A DNA stretch of 64,000 bases, taken from Rhodoferax saidenbachensis. GTDB lineage: Bacteria > Pseudomonadota > Gammaproteobacteria > Burkholderiales > Burkholderiaceae_C. The translations under genes and the position numbers were made by a program. The first letter of the stretch is position 1, and each line of letters starts with the position of its first letter. Shown here piece after piece: positions 10,077 to 18,421 of this stretch. Location of the stretch: NCBI RefSeq assembly GCF_001955715.1, contig NZ_CP019239.1:4030001-4094000 (forward strand). The letters run 5' to 3'. The notes under the pieces were generated by a model that had not been told where the DNA came from, ran no database searches, and was given only the letters and a program-made list of their open reading frames with translations.

Positions 10077-10108
10077 TGTAAAACCCGTGTAAAACCTGTA
10101 AGCACGGG
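10077..10108. promoter_or_regulatory. Direct repeats and dyad upstream of the T6SS operon
   Basis: Two copies of TGTAAAACC lie 11 bp apart (10077-10085 and 10088-10096), with a partial third TGTAAG at 10097. A CCCGTG/CACGGG dyad (10084-10089 with 10103-10108) overlaps them. The site sits in the gap between tssB and the divergent small gene. Helical phasing suggests a regulator site, but no factor can be named. Confidence 0.35.
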
Positions 10109-10185
10109 GTTGGCCTTTGTACAACACAACGCGTTGCTATGCAATAGATAGTGACCTATATTTGTTCAAACCGGTCTTTTGTCCC

Positions 10186-10536
10186 ATGGATGCCTCTTGC
10201 GTTCGACATAAAACTGCAACAAACCGGGAGAGCCCCATCGCCACGCTTGCACAACTACAGTCCGAATTGACGGACCTCCGCATGACCGTTGCCATCGACT
10301 CCGCCATGCTGCTATCCATCGTTCGGCGTATGAGTGCCGACCAGCTTGCCCAGACTTCCACGGACTTTCTGGAGGTATGCGAAGGGCTCAGCATCAAAAC
10401 CCTGTTTTCGGAGATGGATGACCACGCGTTGCAAGCGGCCCAGAAGCGGCGCGACTGGTGGGTGGGCTTGGTGGCAGAACTTGTGGCCGATGCTGCCATG
10501 CACCCCAAGGGGGCATCCAGCCAGGTAATTAGGTAA
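10186..10536 (+). CDS. Small hypothetical protein divergent from tssB
   Basis: I do not recognise this 116-aa protein. The frame also extends upstream to a TTG at 10117, but the ATG at 10186 is a more likely start. It is rich in leucine and acidic residues, with predicted helices and a tryptophan pair in RRDWWVGLVAEL near the C-terminus. No signal peptide or transmembrane segment is visible. It is divergent from the T6SS operon and overlaps the next gene tail-to-tail by 8 nt. Its place beside tssB makes an accessory or regulatory role possible, but that is inference. A later ATG at 10282 is an alternative start. Confidence 0.5.
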   Translation: MDASCVRHKTATNRESPIATLAQLQSELTDLRMTVAIDSAMLLSIVRRMSADQLAQTSTDFLEVCEGLSIKTLFSEMDDHALQAAQKRRDWWVGLVAELVADAAMHPKGASSQVIR

Positions 10537-11029
10537 TGGACGCTCGCCGGGTGACGTCCAGCATGCGCGTAGAAATGGTCGCACCCAAGGCCATCGCCAA
10601 GGAAAGCGCCAAGCCAGGGTGCTCTTTGCGAATCTTGGCAAATTTCGAGACTGTGAGACTCCAGACCCTGCTGGGCATACTGGCCTGTACAGTGGCGTTG
10701 CGCTCCAGCTCCGAGAAGAAAGCTCCCTCACCGACCACACTGCCAGGGCCGACGGAAGCAATGACATACTGATTGCTCTTGTCACCGTAGTGAATGCGCA
10801 AGCTGCCTGTTTCCACAAAATAAAGTGTGCGGTCCAGCGCGCCCTTGGCCGTCAAGATATGGCCGCGCGGCAAGTCTTCCTTGTCCAGATACGGTGCCAG
10901 CGCCAGCATGTCCGACTGGGGAAAAAATCGCGCCAGGGTGTCGTCCACCGCATTGGCACTAATGGCCTGAATCAGGCCACTCAAATCATTCGGCGGGGAC
11001 AGAAACATGGATCGCAAGATTTCCAGCAT
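10529..11029 (-). CDS. Stand-alone cyclic-nucleotide-binding domain protein
   Basis: 166-aa protein made almost wholly of a Crp/CAP-type cyclic nucleotide-binding fold. The phosphate-binding cassette is well preserved: G100-E101, then R110-N-A-T113, with the glycine-rich PGSVVGEGAFF turn before it. There is no C-terminal helix-turn-helix, so it is unlikely to bind DNA by itself and may act as a cyclic-nucleotide-sensing partner. A class III adenylate cyclase is encoded about 1.4 kb away and the T6SS operon starts about 0.5 kb away. The binding competence is read from the motif; the link to T6SS is inference. Confidence 0.8.
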   Translation of the reverse strand: MLEILRSMFLSPPNDLSGLIQAISANAVDDTLARFFPQSDMLALAPYLDKEDLPRGHILTAKGALDRTLYFVETGSLRIHYGDKSNQYVIASVGPGSVVGEGAFFSELERNATVQASMPSRVWSLTVSKFAKIRKEHPGLALSLAMALGATISTRMLDVTRRASIT

Positions 11030-11151
11030 CGGGCTACGAGTTAGGTATTAAAACGATAGCACGATTCCAAAAGCTTGGGTAAGATGTTTCGGTGATCCTG
11101 CCCGCGTCGCAATTTTGCGGGCCCCTCCCGACAGCCATTTCAAGGATAACC

Positions 11152-12402
11152 ATGGCGACTGCCGTTTCACCCATTTTTCTACAACAGGCGCAATGGGATT
11201 CCATCCTTGGTGAAATGCGCAAGAACGCCACCGGTGGCGCCTACGATGCTATTTTTTCCAACAAACGGCTCACCATGAAAGTGGCCGCCGTCAAGGAAAA
11301 ACTGACAGATTTGGCGGAAGATGCCAAAGGTGTCTATGAGGCACTCCCCTCCGTAAGCATAGAGCTCCCATCCCTATCGCTGCCTAATATTACTATTCCG
11401 AACATTCTGAAAGCGCTACGCCAGGCACTGGGTGCTCTGCGCGACCTAGCGGCCGGCGCCTTAGAGTTCATCCGCGACAAGTTCATGGAATTGCTCAGTG
11501 TCTTTGCCAAGCTCAAGGAGATGTTGCTGGAGGCGTTTTCCGGATTGATGCAGGTTTTTGACTTCATCGATATGGGTGCCATCCTGGATTTCATGATTAG
11601 CCTCATGCCGGAGGTCTTTGTGAATTTCATCGGTTCCGTGGTGGCCGCCATCGTTCCCATACTCCAGCAACTTGCTGCCGCCTGGTCTCTCCTCAAAGCC
11701 ATTGGGCAGGTTGTCAAGACCATCGTCATGCGTGCAATGGTGGGCTACTCCGCCTCGTTTGTCGCCAGCAATGTATTCAACGATGCGGCCTGCGCGGAAA
11801 TTCTGCGCATGCTGGACAAAGACATCATGAAAAGCTCGGCGGCACTGGCCAAAGACATTGCAAATACAGCCATTTCCGTAGCGGCCGCGCCCGTCCATGG
11901 CGCGGGGGTGATTTCGGGTGTCGTGACAGCACTGGCCAAGCTGCTGATCCGTATCGCCAGCTACGTTGCGGAATACAAAAGCATACAAAAGGCCAACCTG
12001 TATCTGGACTACATCGACTACAAGCCCATGGACCGCAATCCGGTGGCCCTGTTTAAAGCATCGCCGGTGCTGGGTGCCATTTACCTAAACCGCGTATCAA
12101 CTTCCGACCTTCTCCCCTTCAGCGATGTCGGTGGCGTTCGCAAACCCAGCTTTTTCAACCGTAACCCCAAGCAGATGTCGCTGCAAACCATGCAACAAAT
12201 CGAGATCGAGCGACTCTCCAAGAAGCTGGACCCTTTGCGCACCAAGTCCCGCAAGGTAGAAGCAGATTCCCCACTGCATCTGGTGACCAAAGGTGAAGCC
12301 ATGGCCACGGCCGTGGATGAAATGAAAGACGAACTCAAGGACGCGGTCAAAGACCAGTTCAAGGATTTTGCGAAGGGGGCAGTCGGATTGTCCTCCGACT
12401 AA
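11152..12402 (+). CDS. Unrecognised hydrophobic, helix-rich 416-aa protein near T6SS
   Basis: No family recognised. The ATG at 11152 is preceded by AAGGA at a good distance; an upstream in-frame ATG at 11092 lacks one. Residues 67-86 show a repeating pattern (LPSLSLPNITIPN) ahead of long hydrophobic or amphipathic helices (about 87-205 and 230-270). There is then a charged C-terminal third with KDELKDAVKDQFKDF-like heptads. Only one cysteine is seen and there is no classical signal peptide. The layout (soluble head, membrane-active helices, charged tail) resembles pore-forming or membrane-inserting proteins, and the gene lies close to a T6SS. A T6SS effector or membrane-associated structural protein is therefore possible, but function is unknown. 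Confidence 0.7.
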   Translation: MATAVSPIFLQQAQWDSILGEMRKNATGGAYDAIFSNKRLTMKVAAVKEKLTDLAEDAKGVYEALPSVSIELPSLSLPNITIPNILKALRQALGALRDLAAGALEFIRDKFMELLSVFAKLKEMLLEAFSGLMQVFDFIDMGAILDFMISLMPEVFVNFIGSVVAAIVPILQQLAAAWSLLKAIGQVVKTIVMRAMVGYSASFVASNVFNDAACAEILRMLDKDIMKSSAALAKDIANTAISVAAAPVHGAGVISGVVTALAKLLIRIASYVAEYKSIQKANLYLDYIDYKPMDRNPVALFKASPVLGAIYLNRVSTSDLLPFSDVGGVRKPSFFNRNPKQMSLQTMQQIEIERLSKKLDPLRTKSRKVEADSPLHLVTKGEAMATAVDEMKDELKDAVKDQFKDFAKGAVGLSSD

Positions 12403-12416
12403 CCCCTAGCGCTAGG
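12381..12416. terminator. Hairpins at a convergent gene junction
   Basis: A 7-bp stem AGTCGGA/TCCGACT (12381-12387, 12394-12400) ends the upstream gene. It is followed by the perfect palindrome CCTAGCGCTAGG (12405-12416), which contains the stop codon of the convergent cyclase gene. There is no T-tract, so intrinsic termination is only possible, not certain. Confidence 0.4.
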
Positions 12417-14544
12417 CTGGGGTCGATGAAGCGGGCCCACTGCCTTGCGCGCACCGGGCCAGCATGGCCGCCGCCACCGGGTCCTGCGGAAACGCATCCA
12501 GTACCGCCTGGTAGAGGCGCAGGGCGTCCTGCATATTGCTATTGCGGAAGGCTTCGTAGGCCACGCGGGTCATCTCGCACAGCCGCACGGTGGCCTCGGA
12601 GGCCTCCAGACTGGGATCGGCACCCTTGATTCCCACCAGTTCGTATATCTCCATGCCAGCGCGTCGCCCCTTGACGTTCACTTCACAGATGGGGCGCAGC
12701 CAGAGCCGCTCGCCCGCCTCCTTGAAAACCGAGTGACTGACGCAAATGCGGGTACCAAAATCCTTGTTGACCCCTTCCAGGCGCGACGCCAGATTCACAC
12801 CGTCACCCATCACGGTGTAACTCATGCGCTCGGACGAGCCGATGTTGCCCACCAGTACCGAGTCGCTGTGGATACCTATGCGAATCCCCAGCGGGGCCAG
12901 CCCCTGCTGCACCCACTGGGCATTGAGCACTTCCATGCGCTGCAATACCTTGAGTGATGCGACACAGGACCGGTACGCGTGGTCGTCCAGCAACTCGGGC
13001 GCGCCCCAAAAAGCCATCACTCCGTCGCCAATGAACTTGTCAATGGTCCCCTGCTCTTCATTCACCGCCAGGGTCACGGCCTCCAGATAAGCAGACACCC
13101 GCTGCAACAACTCCTGCGCAGGGCTGGACTCCGCCAGACTCGAGAACGACTCCAGATCCGAAAAGAAGATGGTGAGGAACCGGCTGTGACCGCCCAGCTC
13201 CAGTTGCTGGGGAGAATTCATCAGCTTGCGCACCAACCCCTTGGGAACAAAGGACGCAAACGCCCCAATGGTGGTTTCCAGTGCATGCACCGCGCGGATC
13301 AGTGACTGGATTTCAGGGATGCTGGAGCGGATGGCCAGCGTGGGTTTGGTGGTGAAATTCTGCACATCCATGATGCGCGATTCCAACTGCTCAATGGGGC
13401 GCGAAATCAGCTTGGACAGCAGGCTGATCAGCAGCACCTCGATGACGATGGCCAGCGCGCCAAAGGCCAGCAACTTCTTGTTGTTCTCGGTCCAGACGGC
13501 GGAGAAGTCTGCCAGCGGCGTCACGATCATGACGCGCCAGGACTTGCCCAGGGAATCCGGCAATGCCGACAACATGGCCACGTACTCCAGCCCGTTTTTG
13601 CTGTGTATGAAAGTGAAGCGCTCGGACCCCTGGGCGGGACGCGACGCCATGGCAAACCCCGGCAAGTCACTGCTCAGCCGTGACAGGTTGTTTTGGATCA
13701 GCTTGCCGTCTTCACGGCGCACCGATTCGGCCGGGTCCGGGTGCGCCACGATGCGGTCGTTTTCGTCAATGATCAGGCTGATGGACCCAGGGCTGACCGG
13801 CCGGGACTTCAGGAACACGGACAAATGGTCCAGCGTGATGTCCACCGCCACCACCCCCGCAGGCTGTCCCTGCGCATAAAAGGGCATGGAGACGGTAATG
13901 CCCGCCATCCCGGTGGTGGCAAAGATGTACGGGTCGGAGATGGACAAGCGGTTGCCCGCGGCCAGTGACTCCTTGAACCAGGGGCGCACCCGGGGGTCGT
14001 ACACCGCCGCTGCACTGCGCGTGCCGGCGGGCTTGCCTTCACCGTCGAAGAAGAAATAGTGGTCCTGCGGATCGGCCGTGCCCTTGCGGTCCAGCCAGCG
14101 CTGTGCGGAGCGGGCGGGGGTTGGCACCTCTTCATTCAGGATGCGTGCACCCGGGCGCACCTTGAGGTTCATGCGGAAAGACCCGTCCGCCATCGCCACA
14201 TACGCGCTGTCAATATGCGCATTGTTGGAGAGCATTTCCATGAGGTAGGCGGCCGATGCGTCTTCGCGGAAAAACTCCGGCTGCAGATCGCCCAGGCGGG
14301 CTGCAATCTTGACCATGGTCTTGATGGGTTCCAGCAGCTCGATGGTGCTGTTGAAGGTCTCAAACCGGGCCTTTTCTACCAGTGCGTCTGCGGTATCCCG
14401 GGCAATCCGGTCGTTGGTCACATACCCAATCCAGACCGTGGTCGCGAACAGCGGGATCGCCAGAACCAGAAACAGGGCGACGATGCTGGGGCGCAATCGG
14501 ATACCGAGGCGCGAACCGTTGAAGGCCATGGACAGAACTTTCAT
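12412..14544 (-). CDS. Membrane class III adenylate cyclase with dCache sensor
   Basis: Predicted 710-aa receptor cyclase. It has a TM helix at about 20-42, a periplasmic double-Cache-like sensor at about 55-345 (with YDPRVRPWFKES and DITLDHLSVFL signatures), a TM helix at about 357-379, a linker, and a guanylate/adenylate cyclase domain at about 455-635. Metal-binding Asp463 (FFSDLESFSS) and Asp507 (GDGVMAFWG), plus the VNLASRLEG motif with Asn and Arg, are intact, so it should be active. The K503/D581 pattern favours ATP over GTP. The frame extends upstream to 14640 but that would run into sua5, so the ATG at 14544 is chosen. It may feed cAMP to the nearby cNMP-binding protein (inference). 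Confidence 0.88.
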   Translation of the reverse strand: MKVLSMAFNGSRLGIRLRPSIVALFLVLAIPLFATTVWIGYVTNDRIARDTADALVEKARFETFNSTIELLEPIKTMVKIAARLGDLQPEFFREDASAAYLMEMLSNNAHIDSAYVAMADGSFRMNLKVRPGARILNEEVPTPARSAQRWLDRKGTADPQDHYFFFDGEGKPAGTRSAAAVYDPRVRPWFKESLAAGNRLSISDPYIFATTGMAGITVSMPFYAQGQPAGVVAVDITLDHLSVFLKSRPVSPGSISLIIDENDRIVAHPDPAESVRREDGKLIQNNLSRLSSDLPGFAMASRPAQGSERFTFIHSKNGLEYVAMLSALPDSLGKSWRVMIVTPLADFSAVWTENNKKLLAFGALAIVIEVLLISLLSKLISRPIEQLESRIMDVQNFTTKPTLAIRSSIPEIQSLIRAVHALETTIGAFASFVPKGLVRKLMNSPQQLELGGHSRFLTIFFSDLESFSSLAESSPAQELLQRVSAYLEAVTLAVNEEQGTIDKFIGDGVMAFWGAPELLDDHAYRSCVASLKVLQRMEVLNAQWVQQGLAPLGIRIGIHSDSVLVGNIGSSERMSYTVMGDGVNLASRLEGVNKDFGTRICVSHSVFKEAGERLWLRPICEVNVKGRRAGMEIYELVGIKGADPSLEASEATVRLCEMTRVAYEAFRNSNMQDALRLYQAVLDAFPQDPVAAAMLARCAQGSGPASSTPA

Positions 14545-14594
14545 GAAAGCGCCCACGCCAACGCGGCGGGCAACGCAGCGAATGGTAAGACTTT

Positions 14595-15629
14595 TTAGCT
14601 GGCCGCCGCGCGTTGCAGGCGATCCCGCACGCCATCCCACTCCAGCGCAGCGGGCGGTGTCTCCACCCAGATCAGGCTCACGCCCTGCTCGTCCATCTCG
14701 CGCAGCTTGGCAAACAGCTCATGTGCGGCGGGTGCCGCCTGTTGTGGCATGCGGTGTTGCAGGACCAGCGGCGAGACCACTTTCAGCGCAGCGCGGCTGT
14801 ACAGCGCAATCGTCGGGCGCGGGCCGGCGGTGTGGCCCAGTACATCCAACGCTGCCTGCAATGCCTTGGTGTCCATCAGGCGTACCTTGGCTGTAGGAGC
14901 GTAGTGGGATTCCAGTGTCCCAGAGGCCCGTGGCCCAGGCTGGTTGTGCGCAAGCAGCTCCTCTTTCGATAGCAATTTTTGGCCGCAGGCCTGCTCCACC
15001 TGCAGGCTGGTGATGGAACCCGGGCGCAGCAGCACGGGCGCGCCACGGGTGCAGTCGATGATGGTGGACTCGATGCCCAGATCACACGGGCCGCCGTCCA
15101 GAATCGGCAGCGCGTCGCCCAGCTCGCTCTGCACGTGCTCGGCGGTGGTGGGGCTCACGCGGCCAAAGCGGTTGGCGCTGGGTGCGGCCACACCCCAGAC
15201 CTCGGCCTGGCCGTCTGCGGGCTTGCGCAGCGTCGCCAGCAGCGCCTGCGCCACCGGGTGGCTGGGGCAACGCAGGCCAATGGAGTCCTGCCCACCGGCC
15301 GCAGCCGCCCCTACGCCGGCGCGCCGAGGCAGGATCAGCGTAAGCGGCCCGGGCCAGAAGGCCGACATGAGCTGCTGTGCAAACGCGGGCACCTGCGTGG
15401 CGAAATGCGCCACACCGGACATGCCACCATCAAATGCCGCCACATGCACGATCAGCGGATGGTCGGCCGGGCGACCCTTCGCCGCAAACACTTTGGCCAC
15501 GGCCACGTCACTGGACGCATCGGCGCCCAAGCCATACACCGTCTCGGTTGGCATGCCAATCAGGCCTCCGGCCCTTATGGCATCTGCGCAAGCAGCTATG
15601 GATTCAGGAGCAGACGCGGGGAGAATCAT
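14595..15629 (-). CDS. tsaC: Threonylcarbamoyl-AMP synthase (Sua5/YwlC type)
   Basis: Makes L-threonylcarbamoyladenylate from Thr, bicarbonate and ATP for the t6A37 modification of ANN-decoding tRNAs. The 344-aa length indicates the long Sua5 form, with a YrdC domain (about 10-205; PTETVYGLGADA, KGRP..HPLIVH, SANRFGRVSPT) and a C-terminal Sua5 domain. It is 24 nt downstream of purK and probably co-transcribed with purE-purK. Two copies of the 51-nt dispersed repeat lie in frame inside it, at residues about 6-22 (APESIAACADAIRAGG) and about 219-235 (LLSKEELLAHNQPGP). Neither interrupts the recognisable core motifs. Confidence 0.93.
   Translation of the reverse strand: MILPASAPESIAACADAIRAGGLIGMPTETVYGLGADASSDVAVAKVFAAKGRPADHPLIVHVAAFDGGMSGVAHFATQVPAFAQQLMSAFWPGPLTLILPRRAGVGAAAAGGQDSIGLRCPSHPVAQALLATLRKPADGQAEVWGVAAPSANRFGRVSPTTAEHVQSELGDALPILDGGPCDLGIESTIIDCTRGAPVLLRPGSITSLQVEQACGQKLLSKEELLAHNQPGPRASGTLESHYAPTAKVRLMDTKALQAALDVLGHTAGPRPTIALYSRAALKVVSPLVLQHRMPQQAAPAAHELFAKLREMDEQGVSLIWVETPPAALEWDGVRDRLQRAAAS
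14925..14975 (-). repeat. 51-nt dispersed repeat, copy 1 (inside sua5)
   Basis: On the minus strand it reads TTGCTATCGAA, then AGCTGCTTGCGCA and a degenerate GGGCC end. It is in frame with sua5 and encodes part of the linker between the YrdC and Sua5 domains. The 3' half (GGGCTAGAGGCC in better copies) is eroded. Confidence 0.75.
15563..15613 (-). repeat. 51-nt dispersed repeat, copy 2 (N-terminus of sua5)
   Basis: On the minus strand it has ATAGCTGCTTGCGCA, then ATAAGGGCCGGAGGCC, with the same 51-nt spacing as the other copies. It encodes ESIAACADAIRAGG at the very start of the YrdC domain, a stretch that also fits the normal family pattern. Confidence 0.75.
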
Positions 15630-15653
15630 GGCAAGCAGGAACGGCTGACAGGC

Positions 15654-16823
15654 CTAGAACGCCTCGATACCCAGGAGACGCGCCGCTTCCAGCGCGGTCG
15701 TGCGTACGCGGTGTGTGGAAGCGCCGGTGATATTGAGGTGGCCCATCTTGCGGCCCTTGCTGGCCTTGAGCTTGCCGTACAAGTGCAGATGTGTACCGGG
15801 CAAAGCCAGTACTTTCTCCCAAGGAGGTACACCACCTTCGGGCCAAATGTCACCCAACAGGTTGAGCATGATGGACGGGCTGTGCTGGCGCGGCTGCGTC
15901 AGCGGCAGGCCCGCCAGCGTGCGCACCTGCAGGTCAAACTGCGAGACATCGCAGGCGTCCATGCTGTAGTGGCCGCTGTTGTGCGGGCGCGGCGCCATCT
16001 CGTTGACGACCAGGCTGCCGTCTTCCAACACAAAGAATTCCACGCAAAGAACGCCCACATACTGCACGCCATCTGCTATCGATTTCGCAGCTGCTACCGC
16101 ACGCTCCACAAGGGCTGGAGGCAGATTTCCTTCATAAACCTCGGTCACGGCCAGAATGCCGTCGCGGTGCAGGTTGCGCTGCACCGGCAGGTTCACACAG
16201 GTACCGTCGGCGCCACGCGCCACGATGACCGAGCATTCCAGCGCCAGCGGCAGCATCTTTTCCAGTACGCAGGGCACCTGCTTCAGGTCGGCCCAGGCAG
16301 CGGCCAGTTCGGCGGACGTCTTGACGCGCACCTGGCCCTTGCCGTCGTAACCCATGCGCGCGGTTTTCAGGATGCCGGGCAGCAGGCTGGCATCGACTGC
16401 CTTCAACTGCTCGGGCGTCTCGATCACCGCATACGGCGCACATGGCACACCGCACGTCACAAAGTGCGCCTTCTCGGCCGCACGGTCCTGGGCAATCGCC
16501 ACGGCACTGCCTGCCGGCGCCACCGGGCGGCTGGCGGCCAACTGGTTCAGTGCTTGGGCGGGCACGTTTTCAAATTCGGTGGTGATGGCAAACGACACCG
16601 CCGCCAAGCGCGCCAACCCCTCGGGGTCCGTATAGGCAGTCTGGATATGGTGGTGGCTGACACGGCCCGCGGGGCTCACCGGGTCCGGGTCCAGCACCGC
16701 GGTGAAAAAGCCCATGCGCTGCGCGGCGTGCACAAACATGCGGCCGAGCTGGCCGCCGCCCATCACCCCGAGCGTGATCTCTTTGCCGCCGCCCAAGCCC
16801 AATGCGTCATGCCCCGCCATCAC
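15654..16823 (-). CDS. purK: N5-carboxyaminoimidazole ribonucleotide synthase PurK
   Basis: ATP-grasp enzyme converting AIR, bicarbonate and ATP to N5-CAIR in de novo purine synthesis; PurE takes the next step. The 389-aa protein has the N-terminal [11 protein letters not shown] loop, [10 protein letters not shown], the ATP-grasp segment [12 protein letters not shown], and the metal-site block [12 protein letters not shown]. It overlaps purE by 4 nt, so the two are translationally coupled. A copy of the 51-nt repeat is in frame at the segment [18 protein letters not shown], without disturbing flanking conserved blocks. Confidence 0.96.
   Translation of the reverse strand: MMAGHDALGLGGGKEITLGVMGGGQLGRMFVHAAQRMGFFTAVLDPDPVSPAGRVSHHHIQTAYTDPEGLARLAAVSFAITTEFENVPAQALNQLAASRPVAPAGSAVAIAQDRAAEKAHFVTCGVPCAPYAVIETPEQLKAVDASLLPGILKTARMGYDGKGQVRVKTSAELAAAWADLKQVPCVLEKMLPLALECSVIVARGADGTCVNLPVQRNLHRDGILAVTEVYEGNLPPALVERAVAAAKSIADGVQYVGVLCVEFFVLEDGSLVVNEMAPRPHNSGHYSMDACDVSQFDLQVRTLAGLPLTQPRQHSPSIMLNLLGDIWPEGGVPPWEKVLALPGTHLHLYGKLKASKGRKMGHLNITGASTHRVRTTALEAARLLGIEAF
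16073..16123 (+). repeat. 51-nt dispersed repeat, copy 3 (inside purK)
   Basis: Plus-strand TGCTATCGATTT, AGCTGCTACCGCA and AAGGGCTGGAGGC, gapless against the copy at 47902-47952. I count about 38 of 49 positions identical by eye. It is read through by purK on the opposite strand in the same frame as the copies in fmt and the 47865 gene. Confidence 0.7.
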
Positions 16824-17323
16824 GCGTGGCTGCCTGTGACGGGCAGCACCATGGCACGCGCCGCTTCGGTCTGCTCGGCACGGAAGGCTTCGAGCTTGGC
16901 GCGCAGCGCCGCATTGTTATTGGCCAGCAGCGCCACCGCGAACAAGGCCGCATTGGCCGCACCGGCAGCGCCGATGGCGAATGTCGCCACCGGAATACCC
17001 TTGGGCATCTGCACAATGCTGTGCAGTGAATCCACCCCGGACAGCGCCTTGCTCTGCACCGGAACACCCAGCACCGGCACCGTCGTTTTGGCCGCCAGCA
17101 TGCCCGGCAGGTGGGCCGCACCGCCCGCGCCGGCGATGATGGCCTGCAAGCCGCGCGTGGCGGCAGACTCAGCATAAGCAAACATATCGTCCGGCATGCG
17201 GTGGGCCGAAACCACCTTGGCCTCGAAGGTGATGCCAAACTGTTGGAGAATCTGCACTGCGTGTTGCATGGTGTCCCAGTCCGAGCTGGAACCCATGACG
17301 ACGCCGACTTGTAAGGATTTCAT
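16820..17323 (-). CDS. purE: N5-CAIR mutase PurE
   Basis: Class I PurE, which interconverts N5-CAIR and CAIR. The 167-aa length is typical. Conserved elements are [13 protein letters not shown] near the N-terminus, [11 protein letters not shown] (active-site Ser-Ala-His-Arg) and the [12 protein letters not shown] glycine-rich loop, followed by [22 protein letters not shown]. It is the first gene of purE-purK-sua5. Only 36 nt separate it from the divergent thioredoxin-like gene, leaving little room for two promoters. Confidence 0.97.
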   Translation of the reverse strand: MKSLQVGVVMGSSSDWDTMQHAVQILQQFGITFEAKVVSAHRMPDDMFAYAESAATRGLQAIIAGAGGAAHLPGMLAAKTTVPVLGVPVQSKALSGVDSLHSIVQMPKGIPVATFAIGAAGAANAALFAVALLANNNAALRAKLEAFRAEQTEAARAMVLPVTGSHA

Positions 17324-17359
17324 CCTTTAATTTTACGTTTTTGCCTCAAGCTAGCCCAA

Positions 17360-18316
17360 ATGATCAACGTCACCATTGAAAACTTCGACGCCGAAGTCGT
17401 CGCCGCCTCCCACCAGGTCCCTGTGCTGGTGGACTTTTGGGCGCCCTGGTGCGGCCCTTGCAAGGTCATCGGCCCGCTGCTGGAAAAGGTGGAAACCGAG
17501 TACAACGGCCGCTTCAAGCTGGTGAAAATCGACTCCGACCAGGAGCAGCAACTGAGCCAGGCCTTCGGCATCCGCAGCATTCCGACCTGCGTGCTGATGG
17601 TCAATGGCAAACCGGCAGACGGCTTCATGGGCGCGATTCCTGAGAGCCAGATCAAGACCTTTCTGGACAAACACGTGCCCAGCGAAGACGCGCTGGTCGC
17701 CGAGGCAGATGCCGAAGACGCCCAGGCGCTGATCGCCGCCGGTGACCCGCAGGCCGCGCTGCGCAAGCTGCATGAAGCCCTGTCGATCAACCCCGGCAAC
17801 GACGATGCACGCTACGACTACGTCAAGCTGCTGATCGAGAACGACATGCTGGAAGACGCCGAGGCCGCGCTGGCCCCGGCATTGGCCGAGATTCCGCGCC
17901 AGTTGCGCTTCGAGGCGCTGGGGCAGTTCCTCGCCGCCATTCAATTCGTAGTGACCGACGACCGGGGCACCTGGGCTCCCGAACAATTTGATGCCCTGAT
18001 TGCCACCAACAAGCGTGACTTTGACACCCGCCTGGCCAAGGCCCGTGTGCTCATGGTCAGCGGTGACTGGACCGGCGCGATGGACGAACTGCTGGAAATC
18101 ATCATGCGCGACAAGGCCTGGAACGACGCTCTGCCGCGCAAGACCTTTGTCGCGATTCTGGAACTGCTCACCCCCCCAAAACCCAAGGTCAACCCAGCCG
18201 ATGTGGGCAAGACCGCAGGTGGCATCGAAGTGGTGGGCAAAGTCGTGGCCGAGGCTGATCCCCAAGCCCAGCTCGTGGCGGCCTACCGGCGCAAGCTCAG
18301 CATGATGCTGAACTAA
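17360..18316 (+). CDS. cnoX: Thioredoxin-TPR co-chaperone (CnoX/YbbN-like)
   Basis: 318-aa fusion of an N-terminal thioredoxin domain (1-110) and C-terminal TPR-like helices (about 120-310). In E. coli, CnoX/YbbN is a chloride-activated holdase that hands substrates to GroEL and DnaK. Here the active site is a full WCGPC (Cys31 and Cys34), so redox activity is likely. E. coli YbbN, as I recall it, lacks the first cysteine. No signal peptide is present, so it is cytoplasmic. It is transcribed divergently from purE. Confidence 0.88.
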   Translation: MINVTIENFDAEVVAASHQVPVLVDFWAPWCGPCKVIGPLLEKVETEYNGRFKLVKIDSDQEQQLSQAFGIRSIPTCVLMVNGKPADGFMGAIPESQIKTFLDKHVPSEDALVAEADAEDAQALIAAGDPQAALRKLHEALSINPGNDDARYDYVKLLIENDMLEDAEAALAPALAEIPRQLRFEALGQFLAAIQFVVTDDRGTWAPEQFDALIATNKRDFDTRLAKARVLMVSGDWTGAMDELLEIIMRDKAWNDALPRKTFVAILELLTPPKPKVNPADVGKTAGGIEVVGKVVAEADPQAQLVAAYRRKLSMMLN

Positions 18317-18333
18317 AACACGACGCGCCCTAA

Positions 18334-18416
18334 GCCAGCGCGGAGGGGCCAAGCCCCGGGCCTCATGGTGCCAAATGCGCACAAATCGGCCCGGGACTTG
18401 GCCCCTCCGCGCTGGC
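18334..18416. terminator. Long inverted repeat between cnoX and DUF305 gene
   Basis: Two 29-bp arms (18334-18362 and 18388-18416) are reverse complements with one mismatch, around a 25-nt loop. The arms contain GCGCGGAGGGGCCAAG and its complement. They lie between convergent genes. The structure could serve as a bidirectional terminator or be a REP-like element; there is no T-tract. Confidence 0.6.
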
Positions 18417-18421
18417 GCTGC

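Noticed and set aside
14979..17177. 732-codon plus-strand frame across sua5, purK and purE
   Set aside because: It is antisense to three conserved genes in a high-GC genome where such frames stay open by codon bias; its translation has no recognisable domain.
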